Below, one piece after another: positions 25,280 to 38,244 of a stretch of DNA of 64,000 nt (the first letter of the stretch is position 1; each line of letters starts with the position of its first letter). A program made the translations under genes and the position numbers. Origin of the DNA: Paraescarpia echinospica (taxonomy: Eukaryota; Annelida; Polychaeta; Sabellida; Siboglinidae); NCBI GenBank assembly GCA_020002185.1, contig CM034538.1:3998773-4062772 (forward strand), in the 5' to 3' direction. The notes beneath the pieces are model-generated. The model ran no database searches. It had not been told where the DNA came from and saw only the letters and a list, made by a program, of their open reading frames with translations.

Positions 25280-28200
25280 CTGCACCCAGCACTAACTCAT
25301 TTACCAGAACAAGTTGTAACTGCATTCAGCACTAACTCATTTACCAGAACAAGTTATGACTGCACCCAGCACTAACTCATTTACCAGAACAAGTTGTAAC
25401 TGCATCCAGCACTAACTCATTTACCAGAACAACTTGTGACTGCACCCAGCACTAACTCATTTACCAGAACAAGTAGTAACTGCACCCAGCACTATCTCAT
25501 TTACCAGAACAAATTGTAACTGCACCCAGCACTAACTCATGTACAAGAACAAGTTGTAACTGCACCCAGCACTAACTCATTTACCAGAACAAGTTGTAAC
25601 TGCACCCAGCACTAACTCATTTACCACAACAAGTTGTAACTGCACCCAGCACTAACTCATTTACCAGAACAAGTTGTAACTGCACCCAGCACTAACTCAT
25701 TTACCACAACAAGTTGTAACTGCACCCAGCACTAACTCATTTAACAGAACAAGTTGTGACTGCATCCAGCACTAACACATTTACTAGAACTACTTGTGAC
25801 TGCACCCAGCACTAACTCATTTACCAGAACAAGTAGTAACTGCACCCAGCACTTACTCATTTACCAGAACAAGTAGTAACTGCACCCAGCACTAACTCAT
25901 TTACCAGAACAAGTTGTAAGTGCACCCAGCACTAACTCATTTACCAGAACAAGTTGTAACTGCACCCAGCACTAACTCATTTACCAGAACAAGTTGTAAC
26001 TGCACCCAGCACTAACTCATTTACCAGAACAAGTTGTAACTGCACCCAGCACTAACTCATTTACCAGAACAAGTTGTAACTGCACCCAGCACTAACTCAT
26101 TTACCAGAACAAGTTGTAACTGCACCCAGCACTAACTCATGTACCAGAACAAATTGTAACTGCACCCAGCACTAACTCATTTACCAGAACAAGTTGTAAC
26201 TGCACCCAGCACTAACTCATTTACCAGAACAAGTTGTAACTGCACCCAGCACTAAATCATTTACCAGAACAAGTTGTAACTGCACCCAGCACTAACTCAT
26301 TTACCAGAACAAGTTGTAACTGCACCCAGCACTAACTCATTTACCAGAACAAGTTATGACTGCACCCAGCACTAACTCATTTACCAGAACAAGTTATGAC
26401 TGCACCCAGCACTAACTCATTTACCAGAACAAGTTGTAACTGCATCCAGCACTAACTCATTTACCAGAACAACTTGTGACTGCACCCAGCACTAACTCAT
26501 TTACCAGAACAAGTAGTAACTGCACCCAGCACTATCTCATTTACCAGAACAAGTTGTAACTGCACCCAGCACTAACTCATGTACCAGAACAAGTTGTAAC
26601 TGCACCCAGCACTAACTCATTTACCAGAACAAGTTGTAACTGCACCCAGCACTAACTCATTTACCACAACAAGTTGTAACTGCATCCAGCACTAACTCAT
26701 TTACCAGAACAAGTTGTAACTGCACCCAGCACTAACTCATTTACCAGAACAAGTTGTAACTGCACCCAGCACTAACTCATTTACCAGAACAAGTTGTAAC
26801 TGCACCCAGCACTAACTCATTTATCAGAACATGTTGTAACTGCATCCAGCACCAACTCATTTACCAAAACAAGTTGTAACTGCATCCAGCACTAACTCAT
26901 TTACCACAACAAGTTGTAACTGCACACAGTACTAACTCATTTACCACAACAAGTTGTAACTGCACCCAGCACTAACTCATTTACCACAACAAGTTGTAAC
27001 TGCACCCAGCACTAACTCATTTACCAGAACAACTTGTGACTGCACCCAGCACTAACTCATTTACCAGAACAAGTAGTAACTGCACCCAGCACTTACTCAT
27101 TTACCAGAACAAGTAGTAACTGCACCCAGCACTAACTCATTTACCAGAACAAGTTGTAAGTGCACCCAACACTAACTCATTTACCAGAACAAGTTGTAAC
27201 TGCACCCAGCACTAACTCATTTACCAGAACAAGTTGTAACTACACCCAGCACTAACTCATTTACCAGAACAAGTTGTAACTGCACCCAGCACTAAATCAT
27301 TTACCAGAACAAGTTGTAACTGCACCCAGCACTAACTCATTTACCAGAACAAGTTGTAACTGCACCCAGCACCAACTCATTTACCAGAACAAGTTGTAAC
27401 TGCACCCAGCACTAACTCATTTACCAGAACAAGTTGTAACTGCACCCAGCACTAACTCATTTACCAGAACAAGTTGTAACTGCACCCAGCACTATCTCAT
27501 TTACCAGAACAAGTTGTAACTGCACCCAGCACTAACTCATGTACCAGAACAAGTTGTAACTGCACCCAGCACTAACTCATTTACCAGAACAAGTTGTAAC
27601 TGCACCCAGCACTAACTCATTTACCAGAACAAGTTGTAACTGCACCCAGCACTAACTCATTTACCAGAACAAGTTGTAACTGCATCCAGCACTAACTCAT
27701 TTACCAGAACAACTTGTGACTGCACCCAGCACTAACTCATTTACCAGAACAAGTTGTAACTGCACCCAGCACTAACTCATTTACCAGAACAAGTTGTAAC
27801 TGCACCCAGCACTAACTCATTTACCAGAACAAGTTGTAACTGCACCCAGCACTAACTCATTTACCAGAACAAGTTGTAACTGCACCCAGCACTAACTCAT
27901 TTACCAGAACAAGTTGTAACTGCATCCAGCACTAACTCATTTACCAGAACAAGTTGCACCCAGCACTAACTCATTTACCAGAACAAGTTGTAACTGCACC
28001 CAGCATAACTCTCATTTACAGAACATGTTGTAACAAGCAAGTCTGCACCCAGCACAACTCATTTACCAGAACAAGTTGTAACTGCACCCAGCACTAACTC
28101 ATTTACCACAACAAGTTGTAACTGCACCCAGCACTAACTCATTTACCACAACAAGTTGTAACTGCACCCAGCACTAACTCATTTACCACAACAAGTTGTA

Positions 28201-28665
28201 ACTGCACCCAGCACTAACTCATTTACCAGAACAAGTTGTAACTGCACCCAGCACTAACTCATTTACCAGAACAAGTTGTAACTGCACCCAGCACTAACTC
28301 ATTTACCAGAACAAGCTGTAACTGCACCCAGCACTAACTCATTTACCAGAACAAGTTGTAACTGCACCCAGCACTAACTCATTTACCAGAACAAGTTGTA
28401 ACTGCACCCAGCACTAATTCATTTACCAGAACAAGTTGTAACTGCACCCAGCACTAACTCATTTACCAGAACAAGTTGTAACTGCACCCAGCACTAACTC
28501 ATTTACCAGAACAAGTTGTAACTGCACCCAGCACTAACTCATTTACCAGAACAAGTTGTAACTGCACGCAGCACTAACTCATTTACCAGAAGAAGCTGTA
28601 ACTGCACCCAGCACTAACTCATTTACCAGAACAAGCTGTAACTGCACCCAGCACTAACTCATTTA
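25280..28665 (+). repeat. 40-bp satellite array (about 85 copies)
   Basis: Unit tgcacccagcactaactcat + ttaccagaacaagttgtaac (40 bp), head to tail. Variants recur in sets (aagtagtaac, aacttgtgac, accacaacaag, actatctcat), indicating higher-order duplication: the order of variants after 25320 is repeated after 26340. A rearranged stretch with short deletions and an insertion lies at about 27950-28050. The array ends abruptly near 28665. Confidence 0.97.
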
Positions 28666-30729
28666 AAAACAAAAGCCGTCTTGCCAGGAAATTGTAGCAC
28701 ATTTACTGGATAAGCTAGAGATCTGACCACCGAGGCCACTGCCTATGGTCAGGAACTACCTATGTAAACCTAAGTAAGTAATAATGTTAATACGATATCA
28801 TTATGCCTGCTTAGATGTAAAATTGATTTATTCATCAGTACATTCACAGTAGTAGCTGTATGATACACATATGACACACACACTATACATGACAAATAGG
28901 ACAGTTACATTGTAATACTAATAAAGATAGTAATCTTACATTAACATGATTTAACATACTGAAATGGTACGTTCTACGTTAGACAGCGTCAAGTCATGCT
29001 AAGTCTACCAAGTATAAAAAGAGCACGGCGCATTATATTTCTCAGACTTGCAGTCTGCTGTAAATATATCATGAGAACCATTACCATATCTGGAAATAGA
29101 AAACATGTTGTTACTTTTCAGTAACAATCGCAGACTACACTGCCTGATGTTACAGGCTATCAAGCAGATTAATGATGTCAATGTTGTAAATGACTGAACA
29201 TCATATATTTAGGAATACAATGTCTCAAGAGATAAACATCCAACCTTTGTGCCAATTACACGTTTTGGTCACAAATGTAACATGACCACATAAAATAAGA
29301 TTGCCTGCAGAAGTTACACCAGTATTCATTGTAAGCACAACATTTATAAACATCAGAAATCAGATGCTGTTTTTCAACTGGTATTAATCTGTGTACTGTT
29401 GATGCTACTGTATAAATGTAATATCACCATTAAAACCATTTTAATAAGATCAATATCATGAAAAAGAACAATTTTAATATACATGTATCCATAATAGGAG
29501 CACAATGTTCTTGAAATGTACTATCCATAAGTCAAAAGCTTCCTTGTTCATTTACCAACTGGGTTTTGCTCAGGCTAATAATTTGGTTAAATCTTGTTAG
29601 AAAAGCCTGTACTGGTTGAAATGTGAACTAGGTCCACATAACTACTGCCTCAATTTGCAATCAGCATAAGAACAACATCGGCTTAACCGATGTTCTCAGT
29701 CAAGGTCAAAGCGGGACATTTTCTTGTTACAACAATTTCAATTTTACAAATTCTTAACTATTTCTGTTCAGTATTAGTATAAAATTAAGCAAACACAATT
29801 TTGCATTTTGTCTCTCAAATTGTTAATTTTTACAACAGTATGGCATAAAATGTGTTTATTTTAAAACCTTAGTTACACCACATTCATACCTGCAAGTGGA
29901 CAGATCACTTCAATCTTAACAATTCTGTTGTATGAAAGTTTTACAGATTCCACGTCTTCAAATGGGAAAATATTCTCAACAACTAACCTGGTTAAATGTG
30001 CAAGTTGCTTTTAGCTATACGCAAATGAGATATGGTGTTATTAAGCGGATACATTTTCTAAATGAATCAGTGATTGAACTCCCTACAGGTACACTATTAT
30101 ATATATTAACACTTGGGTAGTTTGACATGGTATTGACAGGGCAAAAGACTGCCTTCATCCAACAGCCTCCAACTACAGCAGCTACGAGACCAAGTGGTCT
30201 GTCATCTCTCACAACATTGTACTACAAGCCACGCACAACATCATCAGTTTGAGCCAAGTTGATAAATTAGAAACAATGAGAGATAAATGCAAAGAATAAC
30301 ACTGCTGGCCCTTGTATATATATATATATACATTTTAAAAACATTTGTCTACGTATTTGTCATTTCCAGGTTTGTGTGAAAAACATTCAAGAAACCTGTA
30401 CTACAACTAAGTGAATTAGTAGTTCCATCTACATCTCAGTCTCGCACCTTTCATTCACTCTTGAGCATACAAAGACAGCTCCTTCACCCAAGCTGTTCTT
30501 CCTGGTGAACTTGTCAAGTAGAAAAGAGAAGCAATACGAAGGACGCTGAACGCTCATGTGGTAAAGACTGACGCTTGCCAAAAGCTTTTAAATGGTCTAC
30601 ACACTCATGGTGCAAGTGGAGGACATCAAGTCATGTGACTGGTCATGTGACAGGAGCTGACCAGCATTGCAGATCAACCACGCCACTGCATGAAGCTTAT
30701 TTATATCACATCTTAGCAGTGGTAACCCA
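28666..30729. other. Host intergenic DNA, nothing recognised
   Basis: AT-rich, no coding exon or repeat array seen apart from a short TA run at about 30317-30331. Confidence 0.5.
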
Positions 30730-30832
30730 GAGTGGGCTTGTTTCCCTAGGGTGGGGTTGTGTCCCTAGGGTGGGGTTGTTTCGCCAGGGTGGGGTTGTTT
30801 CCCCAGGGTGGGGTGGTGTCCCCAGGGGTGGA
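30730..30832. repeat. 20-bp minisatellite
   Basis: About five copies of ggtggggttgtttccccagg with single-base variants. Confidence 0.85.
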
Positions 30833-31779
30833 CCATTTAAATTATTTGCGAACAAACAAATCAAATTTTTTAACTACATAAGACCAGGCAACATAATGGG
30901 ATAATCCTGTGAATTTTGCATTGGATGGCCACTAAAAGGCACTGCACCCAGAAACATGTGGACCCTGGTTGATCCCTCCCTAGAGGAATGTCCGCCAATC
31001 AAATCAGACAAGGCTTGTCAAGTTGTATACAAAGTACTCCCCTTTCAGCCAGGGAACAGCTCATGTCTACTACTGCACTGACTCATAGACGGTGAGTAAA
31101 TTTGTGACATTGGTGACACAAAAATGACAGAGATGACAGCGTTGTCACCTGTATAATATTGCTACACACACAACTGTATATGGCTTCATACATATATATT
31201 AAACAAATATTACACATGACCAAACATACAGTTTCCATCCATATGATCATAATTGCACACATATACACTGTCACTTAGATGCTGGCCTGTTAAGAGGATT
31301 GATTAAAGTGTGAGACTGTTACCTTGTGGCAGTGTCAAGAGTTGCAATAGTTGTATTATACACCAAATATTGAAATGTTTCATTAATTCTCTATTACCTG
31401 TAATTAGTAGTTATATTTAAAAAATGATTTATTAGTATCGTAATTCAGTCAAATCCTCTCAAACTATTATAAAAGCTAACTTATTGTTTTAAAAAGTGAC
31501 TGTCTGCAGAGTCGAGACTACCAGATCGTGATCCTTATGGCAGGGGTGACACGTTTCATCAGCTCTCAGCCCTCGGGTCAATCACGACACGTGACACGCT
31601 CACACTCGTCCTACTTGTCTCGCTTCAATTGAATTGTCCAACCATCCATTCGTCCGTCCATCTAGACTTGCTGTACATGTTTTTTAAAAGTTCCCGACAC
31701 ACGGCCCTAGCATTCTCACAAATACAAAAGATGTCAGTGTCTTTCAAGACTGGGCCACCAAGCACACAAGCACCAGTGT
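30833..31779. other. Host DNA downstream of ena, nothing recognised
   Basis: No exon or repeat recognised. May include the ena 3' UTR further right. Confidence 0.45.
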
Positions 31780-32030
31780 GTATCAGTGTGAAGCTTGACA
31801 CTGTCATCTAGGCTGATGCCTCACAAGCAACATTAGTGTGTATCACAACACTGTCCTCTAGGCTGATGCCTCACAAGCAATTTCAGTGAGTATCGCAACA
31901 GTGTCCTCCAGGCTGATGCCTCACAAGGAACCTCAGTGTGTATCGCAACACTGTCCTCCAGGCTGATGCCTCATAAGCAATTCCAGTGTGTATCACAAAA
32001 CTGTCCTCTAGGCTGATGCCTCACAACAAC
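31780..32030. repeat. 50-bp minisatellite
   Basis: About five copies of a unit containing ctgatgcctcacaagcaa and tcacaacactgtcctctagg. It lies within about 280 bp downstream of the ena stop codon, so it may be transcribed as 3' UTR. Confidence 0.88.
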
Positions 32031-32310
32031 ATCAGCAGTTTTAGTGGCACACAGCAATTGTCTGTCAAATATCTGTTGTCATGGAAACATAGTCCACCCA
32101 ATTGTTTGCATTTTTTGGTGCCGCGCCACTGAGTCAGTTCCAAATGTACAAAGCCCTCACTAGATGGAGCTGACCGGTCCCTAGCAGAAGAAAGAAGGCG
32201 GGCATTCTCCGAAAGTGGCTTTGAAGTTCAGTCGGCATACACCAGGAGGATGCATGTCGACTGGCTCCTCCTGTTGGCGTTGTTGATTCCCGCAGTAGCG
32301 CAGAAAGAAG

Positions 32311-32339
32311 CTATCTCCGGTTCAACTCCAGTTTGATTG
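32311..32339 (-). CDS. ena: ena/VASP last coding exon (stop)
   Basis: Acceptor ttaatgttacag (AG at 32340-32341), then 29 bases that complete the codon left by the previous exon and read A-IKLELNRR-stop. This extends the tetramerisation coiled coil in the way Ena/VASP proteins end (a short basic tail after EIID). Phase agrees with the donor at 33008. A 9-codon exon found only by phase and family knowledge. Confidence 0.8.
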
Positions 32340-32394
32340 CTGTAACATTAATACACACACATTACACCTTTGTTGCACACACAAGAAAGCTATA

Positions 32395-32760
32395 CAGCAC
32401 CTCACACATTCAACAACACTTCTACAACCTTTACAACACTTCCACACGAATGTCATCACACATCCACACACTTTATAACACATCCACCAATTTTATAATA
32501 CATCCACACACTTTATAACACATCCACCAACTTTATAATACATCCACACACTTTATAACACTTCCACAAATGTCATAGCACATCCATAAACTTTTTATTA
32601 CTTCCACAAATTCTAAAGCAAATTCACCTACTATAATATTCACACACTGTAAAGACATATTTGCAAACTCAAAAAGCTTCCACAAACACAATAATACTTT
32701 CACAGACTTCAACACATTTCTAGAAACATAATAATACTTTCACAAACTCCAAACACAAAA
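32395..32760. repeat. Degenerate ~20-bp minisatellite in the last ena intron
   Basis: Units like cacatccacacactttataa decay in both directions. Confidence 0.8.
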
Positions 32761-33008
32761 ACCCTTGGGCAAATTCCATAACATTCCCACGCCTGCTGTA
32801 CAGTGAAACCTCACTTTGCAGTCACCTCAGTAATACTGCCACCTCGCAATTAAGGTCACCCTAGGATAGTCCCAACTTATTTCCACTTACACTAAGCATA
32901 GGATATTGGTCCCGCTAATAAGTTCCCCTTCTTAATCAGGTCACTTTGTCCAGTGCCAACCTTAATAGCGAGGTTCCACTCTAGTTTGTTTCCCGCACTG
33001 CCACTCAC

Positions 33009-33187
33009 CATCTATGATCTCCTGCTTTGCCTGCTGCAGTTCCCGCTTCATCTCTGTGAGTATTTCCTGTTTCAGCAGCTCCAGCTCACTGCTGAGTGTG
33101 CCACTGCTGAGTGCACTGCCAAGTGCCACACTGCTGTGCGCACTGCTTGCAAAGTTCTCTTGCCCCGTCAATGATGCAAAGCGTTTG
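33009..33187 (-). CDS. ena: ena/VASP exon: EVH2 tetramerisation coiled coil
   Basis: Acceptor ctgtttgcag (AG at 33188-33189), donor GTGAGT (33008-33003). It completes the split codon from the previous exon to read SKRFAS, followed by a Ser/Ala linker, then the right-handed coiled-coil signature SELELLKQEILTEMKRELQQ and AKQEIID. In Ena/VASP this segment tetramerises the protein. 179 nt; leaves phase 1. Confidence 0.93.
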
Positions 33188-33413
33188 CTGCAAACAGAAA
33201 AGACTTTCTTGAGACATCAGTTGGAATTATTCCGTCTGTGGCGGTGACAAAAACACTGTGAGTATCCCTCTGTAGGATTGTGTTTGTTATTCACAACTTT
33301 GTGAAATATCAAATAAAGATATTATTAAATTCTTACAAAGCACTGATTGGTCATCTTATTTTTGAGTCCCTCATTCATCACCCTACTTATGGTTACCCCA
33401 CTGGTTGTCCTAC

Positions 33414-33604
33414 CTGCGGTTCATGCGGGGTGATTCGCAGCCGTTAGTTGTGGGGTATTTGTTGCCGTTGCCGAGGCTGGAGGACCCAAGACTGGAGGAG
33501 CTGTTGCCGGTCGTGGAGCCGGGCGGAGTCGGGTTGTTCTGGGTCTTCTCCCATGGCTTGCGCGTGTCCGTCGGCAGACTCACCGACGCCCCACCCTCTG
33601 CCTC
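33414..33604 (-). CDS. ena: ena/VASP exon: EVH2 linker
   Basis: Acceptor gtgttcgcag (AG at 33605-33606), donor GTAGGA (33413 down). It contains the conserved TRKPWEK motif followed by a Ser/Gly/Asn-rich stretch and NGCESPRMNR, as between the F-actin-binding and tetramerisation blocks of Ena/VASP. In phase 0, out after two bases of a codon. A 22-bp array abuts its acceptor side. Confidence 0.9.
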
Positions 33605-33620
33605 CTGCGAACACACCCAG

Positions 33621-33868
33621 AGGTGAACACACAGTTCAGTAGAGGTGAACACATGACAAACCAGAGATGAACATACGACACACCAGCAGTGAACAGATGA
33701 CACTAGGTGTGAAACACGACACACCAGGGATGAACACATGACACATCAAGGATGAACACATGACACACCAGGGATGAACACATGATACACCAGGGTTGAA
33801 CACATGACACCAGGGGTGAACACACGACACCAGGGGTGAACACACGATACACACAGGGTAAACACACA
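33621..33868. repeat. 22-bp minisatellite abutting an ena acceptor
   Basis: About 10 copies of a unit like gatgaacacatgacacaccag. The first units (ggtgaacacac) resemble the pyrimidine tract just before the acceptor at 33605, so the array may have grown from that tract. Confidence 0.85.
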
Positions 33869-33879
33869 ACACTCACTAC

Positions 33880-34428
33880 TGTTTGTCCGCCTCTGTCTAG
33901 ACATTCACTGTTTGTCCCCCTCTGTCTAGTCATTCACCGTCTGTCCCCCCTATGTCTAGACACTCATTGTCTGTCTCCAACTATTTAGACACTCACTGTC
34001 TATTCCCCTCTGTCTAGACACTCACTGTCTGTCCCCCTATATCTAGACACTCACTGTTTATCCCCCTCTTTCTAAATACTCACCGTCTGGCCCCCTCTGT
34101 CTAGACACTCACCGACTGTCCCCCTCTGTCTAGACACTCACCATCTGTCCCCCTCTGTCTAGACACTCACCATCTGTCCCCCTCTGTCTTGACACTCACC
34201 GTCTGTCCTCCTCCATCTTGACACTCACCGTCTGTACCCCTCTGTCTTGACACTCACCGGCTGTCCCCCTCTGTCATGACACTCACCGTCTGTCCTCTGT
34301 CTAGACACTCACTGGCTGTCCCCCTCTGTCTAGACACTCACCGGCTGTCCCCCTCTGTCTAGACACTCACTGGCTGTCCCCCTCTGTCTGGACACTCACC
34401 GGCTGTCCCCCTCTGTCTAGACACTCAC
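33880..34428. repeat. 29-bp minisatellite made of copies of an ena 5' splice junction
   Basis: About 19 head-to-tail units of gacactcaccggctgtcccc + ctctgtcta. Read on the gene strand, each unit contains GGACAGCC(G/A)GTGAGTG, which is the last bases of the exon at 34429-34578 plus its donor. Exon and first unit are continuous. Many units keep an intact GTGAGT. Confidence 0.9.
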
Positions 34429-34578
34429 CGGCTGTCCTCCCTCTGCCTTGATCCTCCGCTCCCTCAGTCTACTGGCCATCTCAGTCATCATGTCTCCTGC
34501 ACCAGGGAAGGAGGGCAGTCCGGCCCGCCCTATGGTGCCTGAGGAGGCTGCGAAGTTGGCCCCGTCACCTTCCTCACT
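34429..34578 (-). CDS. ena: ena/VASP exon: EVH2 F-actin-binding block
   Basis: Acceptor cttacag (AG at 34579-34580), donor GTGAGT (34428 down); 150 nt, phase 0 to 0, exactly 50 codons. It holds DMMTEMASRLRERRIKAEGG, the basic helical EVH2 motif that binds F-actin, after a short acidic start (SEEGDGANF). Its donor sequence is repeated about 19 times downstream, so choice of the true donor rests on being the exon-proximal copy. Confidence 0.92.
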
Positions 34579-34580
34579 CT

Positions 34581-35377
34581 GTAAGACAATGGTGGCAGTG
34601 TGACATGGTGCATTCTGCTAAGGGATCATCTCAGAATGTCGATGTCGAATATCAGTCAAAATTAGTTTCATCTGGCCTCAGCCTCCCACCCCTCAGCCTC
34701 CCATCCCTCAGCTCAGATGACAGTCTGTAAACATTGAGATGATGATACCAATATATTAACAGCATTGGTCAGAAGTGTAAAATGTTGATGTCCGATGCCA
34801 GACAAAGTTGCCTCAGACACCCATCCCCAAACAAAAATAATTTTGTCTGATATCGGTCATTGATGTTCTGAGATGATCCCTAACGCTACAGACACACAGA
34901 TAAGTGAATGCTTCAAAACTGTCACGCCTGAATTACTTCCAGAATGTATCAGTCTGTAGGGAGAAACCATTTACTCAGTCAATAATCTATTGCTGGCACT
35001 GCTGTAACATCACAAAATGCCTTAGAAATGCCTCCAACAATTTACTTTCAACACTAGTGAGGGCGCAGTACACTAATACAGCATTCACAGAGAGCGTAAG
35101 CGGTTGAACCAACTGGCTAAATTTTGTGTGTACAACAATTACACAGACTCTAACACTTGTAGAAAGGATGCGTCGCACTGAGAACTACGTCCTAAACCAG
35201 CTTAAAGTTAAGTTTCTTAAGGTTTTTTGTGTGAACACGGCATAAGGCTGTCTTAACAGCGTCTGTTCTATATAAAGGTGAACTTAGTCCTTGAATGACC
35301 CCCAGTTATTTCACATTTCTTCCACTGGCATCAACTGACCAGGAAGTATTCAGCATGCAAGGCCACTGAAGACTTAC
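34581..35377. other. ena intron, nothing else recognised
   Basis: No array or second exon seen. Two short similar pieces (taagggatcatctcagaatg and its inverted counterpart near 34872) form a diffuse inverted repeat. Confidence 0.45.
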
Positions 35378-35676
35378 TTTAGGTGTTCTACGCAATGTAG
35401 CTGTCTTGAGAGCAGCCACGAGACCACCGTCGTTGGAGGCTGCAGGCAGTGAAGGGGCGGGGGGAGGCTTGGCACCCCCTCCTGAGGGTGGGGGTGGGGG
35501 CGGTGGTGGTGGGGCACCGCCTCCAGATGGCGGCAGTGGCGGTGGTGCCGGAGGTGCGGGTGCATCAGAGGGTGCTGATTGCGTTGGAACGTGAGCAGAC
35601 ACAGGCGCCCCCTGGTTGCTGATGTTGGTATTATTATTTGGAACTTCGCTCTGCCACGTTCCACCGCTCATACAAA
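35378..35676 (-). CDS. ena: ena/VASP exon: proline-rich core and G-actin-binding motif
   Basis: Acceptor atgttacag (AG at 35677-35678), donor GTAAGT (35377-35372). 299 nt: two bases complete the incoming codon, then 99 codons. A Ser/Asn/Gln-rich start leads to polyproline blocks (APPPPPPPPPSGGGAKPPP), the profilin- and SH3-binding core, and then NDGGLVAALKTATLRRTPK, the Ena/VASP monomeric-actin-binding (LxxAL-KLR-like) helix. Phase 0 out. Confidence 0.92.
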
Positions 35677-36295
35677 CTGTAACATATTAACCAGTATGAC
35701 TCATACAAATTGTAAAATAATCAACCATTATGACTCATACAAACTGTAAAAAACAACCAGTATAACTCACACAAACTGTAACAAACAACCAGTATGACTC
35801 ACATAAACTGTAACAAACAACCAGCATGACTTACATAAACTGTAACAAACAACCAGTGTGACTCACATAAACTGTAACAGAGAACCAGTATGACTCACAC
35901 AAACTGTAACAAACAACCAGTATAACTCACATAAACGGTAACAAACAACCAATATGACTCACATAAACTGTAACAAACAACCAGTATGACTCACACAAAC
36001 TGTAACAAACAACCAGTATGACTCACACAAACTGTAACAAACAACCAGTATAACCCACACAAACTGTAACAAACAACCAATATGACTCACATAAACTGTA
36101 ACAAACAACCAGTATGACTCACACAAACTGTAACAAACAACCAGTATGACTCACACAAACTGTAACAAACAACCAGTATAACTCACACAAACTTTAACAA
36201 ACAACCAGTATGACTCACATAAACTGTAACAAACAACGAATATGACTCACATAAACTGTAACAAACAACCAGTATGACTCACACAAACTGTAATA
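35660..36295. repeat. 32-bp minisatellite made of copies of an ena 3' splice junction
   Basis: About 19 copies of gactcacacaaactgtaaca + aacaaccagtat. On the gene strand each unit reads ACTGGTT-GTTTGTTACAG|TTTGTGTGAG, matching the real acceptor and first ten exon bases at 35676 (ACTGGTTAATATGTTACAG|TTTGTATGAG). Nearly every unit keeps the AG. Confidence 0.9.
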
Positions 36296-36944
36296 CACAC
36301 GCATATTCCAGAATAAGCCAGGGATAAGTAACATCTGGTCCCTACTAAAACCTGAGCCTCTGATATGTTACGACTACATTGCAATGCTGTCTCAGAGAGT
36401 TTAGCTGCAGCAACTCTTACAGAGTTCTACCAGTTATTATCCTTGCAAGCCAGGGATGGTGGTTGACTGCACTAGTCCTAGCATTTATCCCACGGGAAAA
36501 GGGGAGCTCACTCATTTATTACTACTTTGTCCTACTTGTTTTCTTTGATTCAAGGACCAAATAAACTTCAAACAGCTAGTCAACAAACTGCCCACCCTTG
36601 CCTGTCTGACCAGTAACAAAAGGTAATATGTAACAGGCAATTAATCCCCAAATGCAAGTCTGTCACGTCATGCCAGTGCCGACACAAAAAATAGTCAGCA
36701 GCACCCCCCTGGCCCTCGGGTACCAGTAACAACAGTTCATGTAGGCTTGAACAGCTGAATGTCATGTTACATTTCTTGCTTGACTTCCTAACAACACAGG
36801 CAGTTTTGTATTGTAGTTCCACTAATTACATCCAAACATTTATTTGTTTAGTTTGAATTCCAAAATTTCACGAAAGAAATCAGAAATACACGTCAAGTTA
36901 AACAGTTGTAAATGTAGCATGGTGGCTGTAGGTTGAACTCTGAC

Positions 36945-37009
36945 CTGTTTGGCTGTTGCCATGGGAACCCTTTCTCTGGTGACCCTGGTAGGACTCTCTT
37001 GAGGAATGG
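36945..37009 (-). CDS. ena: ena/VASP exon: short linker
   Basis: Acceptor cctgttgcag (AG at 37010-37011) and donor GTCAGA (36944 down). 65 nt that enter after two bases of a codon and leave after one, so it fits exactly between the exons at 44935 and 35676. It encodes HSSRESYQGHQRKGSHGNSQ, a polar basic linker like those before the Ena/VASP proline core. Found by splice signals and phase. Confidence 0.72.
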
Positions 37010-37025
37010 CTGCAACAGGAAACAA

Positions 37026-37260
37026 GGAAATAAGTCTCTTCTCTACACATCACTGACAATATAAACATCACATCAGTGTCTATATACAAACAGCACATCA
37101 CTGACTATACAAACATTGATCATGTGATGTCACTAACTATATAAACACCATGTCACAGACTATGCAACCATCACATCATTGACTATATACAAACATCACT
37201 GAAAATACAAACATAATTTCACTGCCAATACAAAAATTGTGTCACTGACTATACAAACAG
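37026..37260. repeat. Degenerate ~30-bp minisatellite
   Basis: Units like atatacaaacatcacatcactgact, poorly conserved. Confidence 0.6.
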
Positions 37261-37779
37261 CATGAATCATGTCACAAGTTGCTAGGCAGCTAGCCAGCCA
37301 GTCAGTCAGCCAGTCAGTCTGTCTGTCTGTCAGTAAGTCAGCTAACAATTCATATAGCAGCGGTCTACCAATGGTGAAGCAAATACACTAACAACAAAAC
37401 TGAAAATGGTCCACCCAAAGATATGACATACACGCACAAACTCAGAAATAATCCATGCACACATTCACATTCTTGTCATAACCAAAATGTTTGTCGTTAT
37501 AATCAACAACTACAAGAATGGCATGAGTGGCTGTGTTGCCATGGCAACTGGTGTTTTAGGAACATGTTTGTGGCATAACTGTAGAATGTGGTAAAAATGT
37601 TGGGTGAGTCAGAGGAACTGGGCTGAGGCTGGCTGTAGTCGACACCTCAGCCAGCCAGTTCCACATCTGTTTACCATCACTTGCAGCTCCAGTGTTTTAC
37701 CAGTAACTGTAACTCCAATGTTTTATTTATCAATACAGATTTAACAGATTAAGAGTCTATCAACAATCGCTCAGTGATT
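37261..37779. other. ena intron, nothing recognised
   Basis: A short cagt/gtct simple repeat at about 37290-37340; otherwise unremarkable. Confidence 0.5.
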
Positions 37780-38212
37780 AGGTGTGACATGACACAGACA
37801 GTGTCAACTATCTCGCTCAGGGTGAATCTACATGACACTGTGACATGACACAGACAGTGTCAACTGGCTCACTCAGGGTGAATCTACATGACACTGTGAC
37901 ATGACACAGACAGTGTCAACTGGCTCGCTCAGGGTGACACTACTTGACACTGTGACAGGATACAGACAGTGTCAACTGGCTCGCTCAGGGTGACACTACT
38001 TGACACTGTGACAGGACACAGCCAGTGTCAACCAGCTCTCTCAGGGTGACACTACTTGTCATTGTGACAGGACACACAGTGTCAACCGGCTCTCTCAGGG
38101 TGACACTACATGACACTGTAACAGGACACAGGCATTGTCAACCAGCTCTCTCAGGGTGACACTACATGACACTGTGACATGACACAGACAGTGTCAACTG
38201 TCTCTCTCACAA
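37780..38212. repeat. 56-bp minisatellite
   Basis: About eight copies of a unit containing tgacactgtgacatgacaca and gacagtgtcaactggctcgc. It has internal inverted pieces (gacactgt/acagtgtc), so units can form hairpins. Confidence 0.9.
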
Positions 38213-38244
38213 CATAAGAAAATTACAAGATAAGAAGTCAAACA

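Noticed and set aside
24122..25375. Long ORFs across the N block
   Set aside because: They consist of unknown bases and have no sequence support.
25280..28665. CRISPR-like array
   Set aside because: Repeats are directly adjacent with no unique spacers and the context is a metazoan chromosome. It is a satellite.
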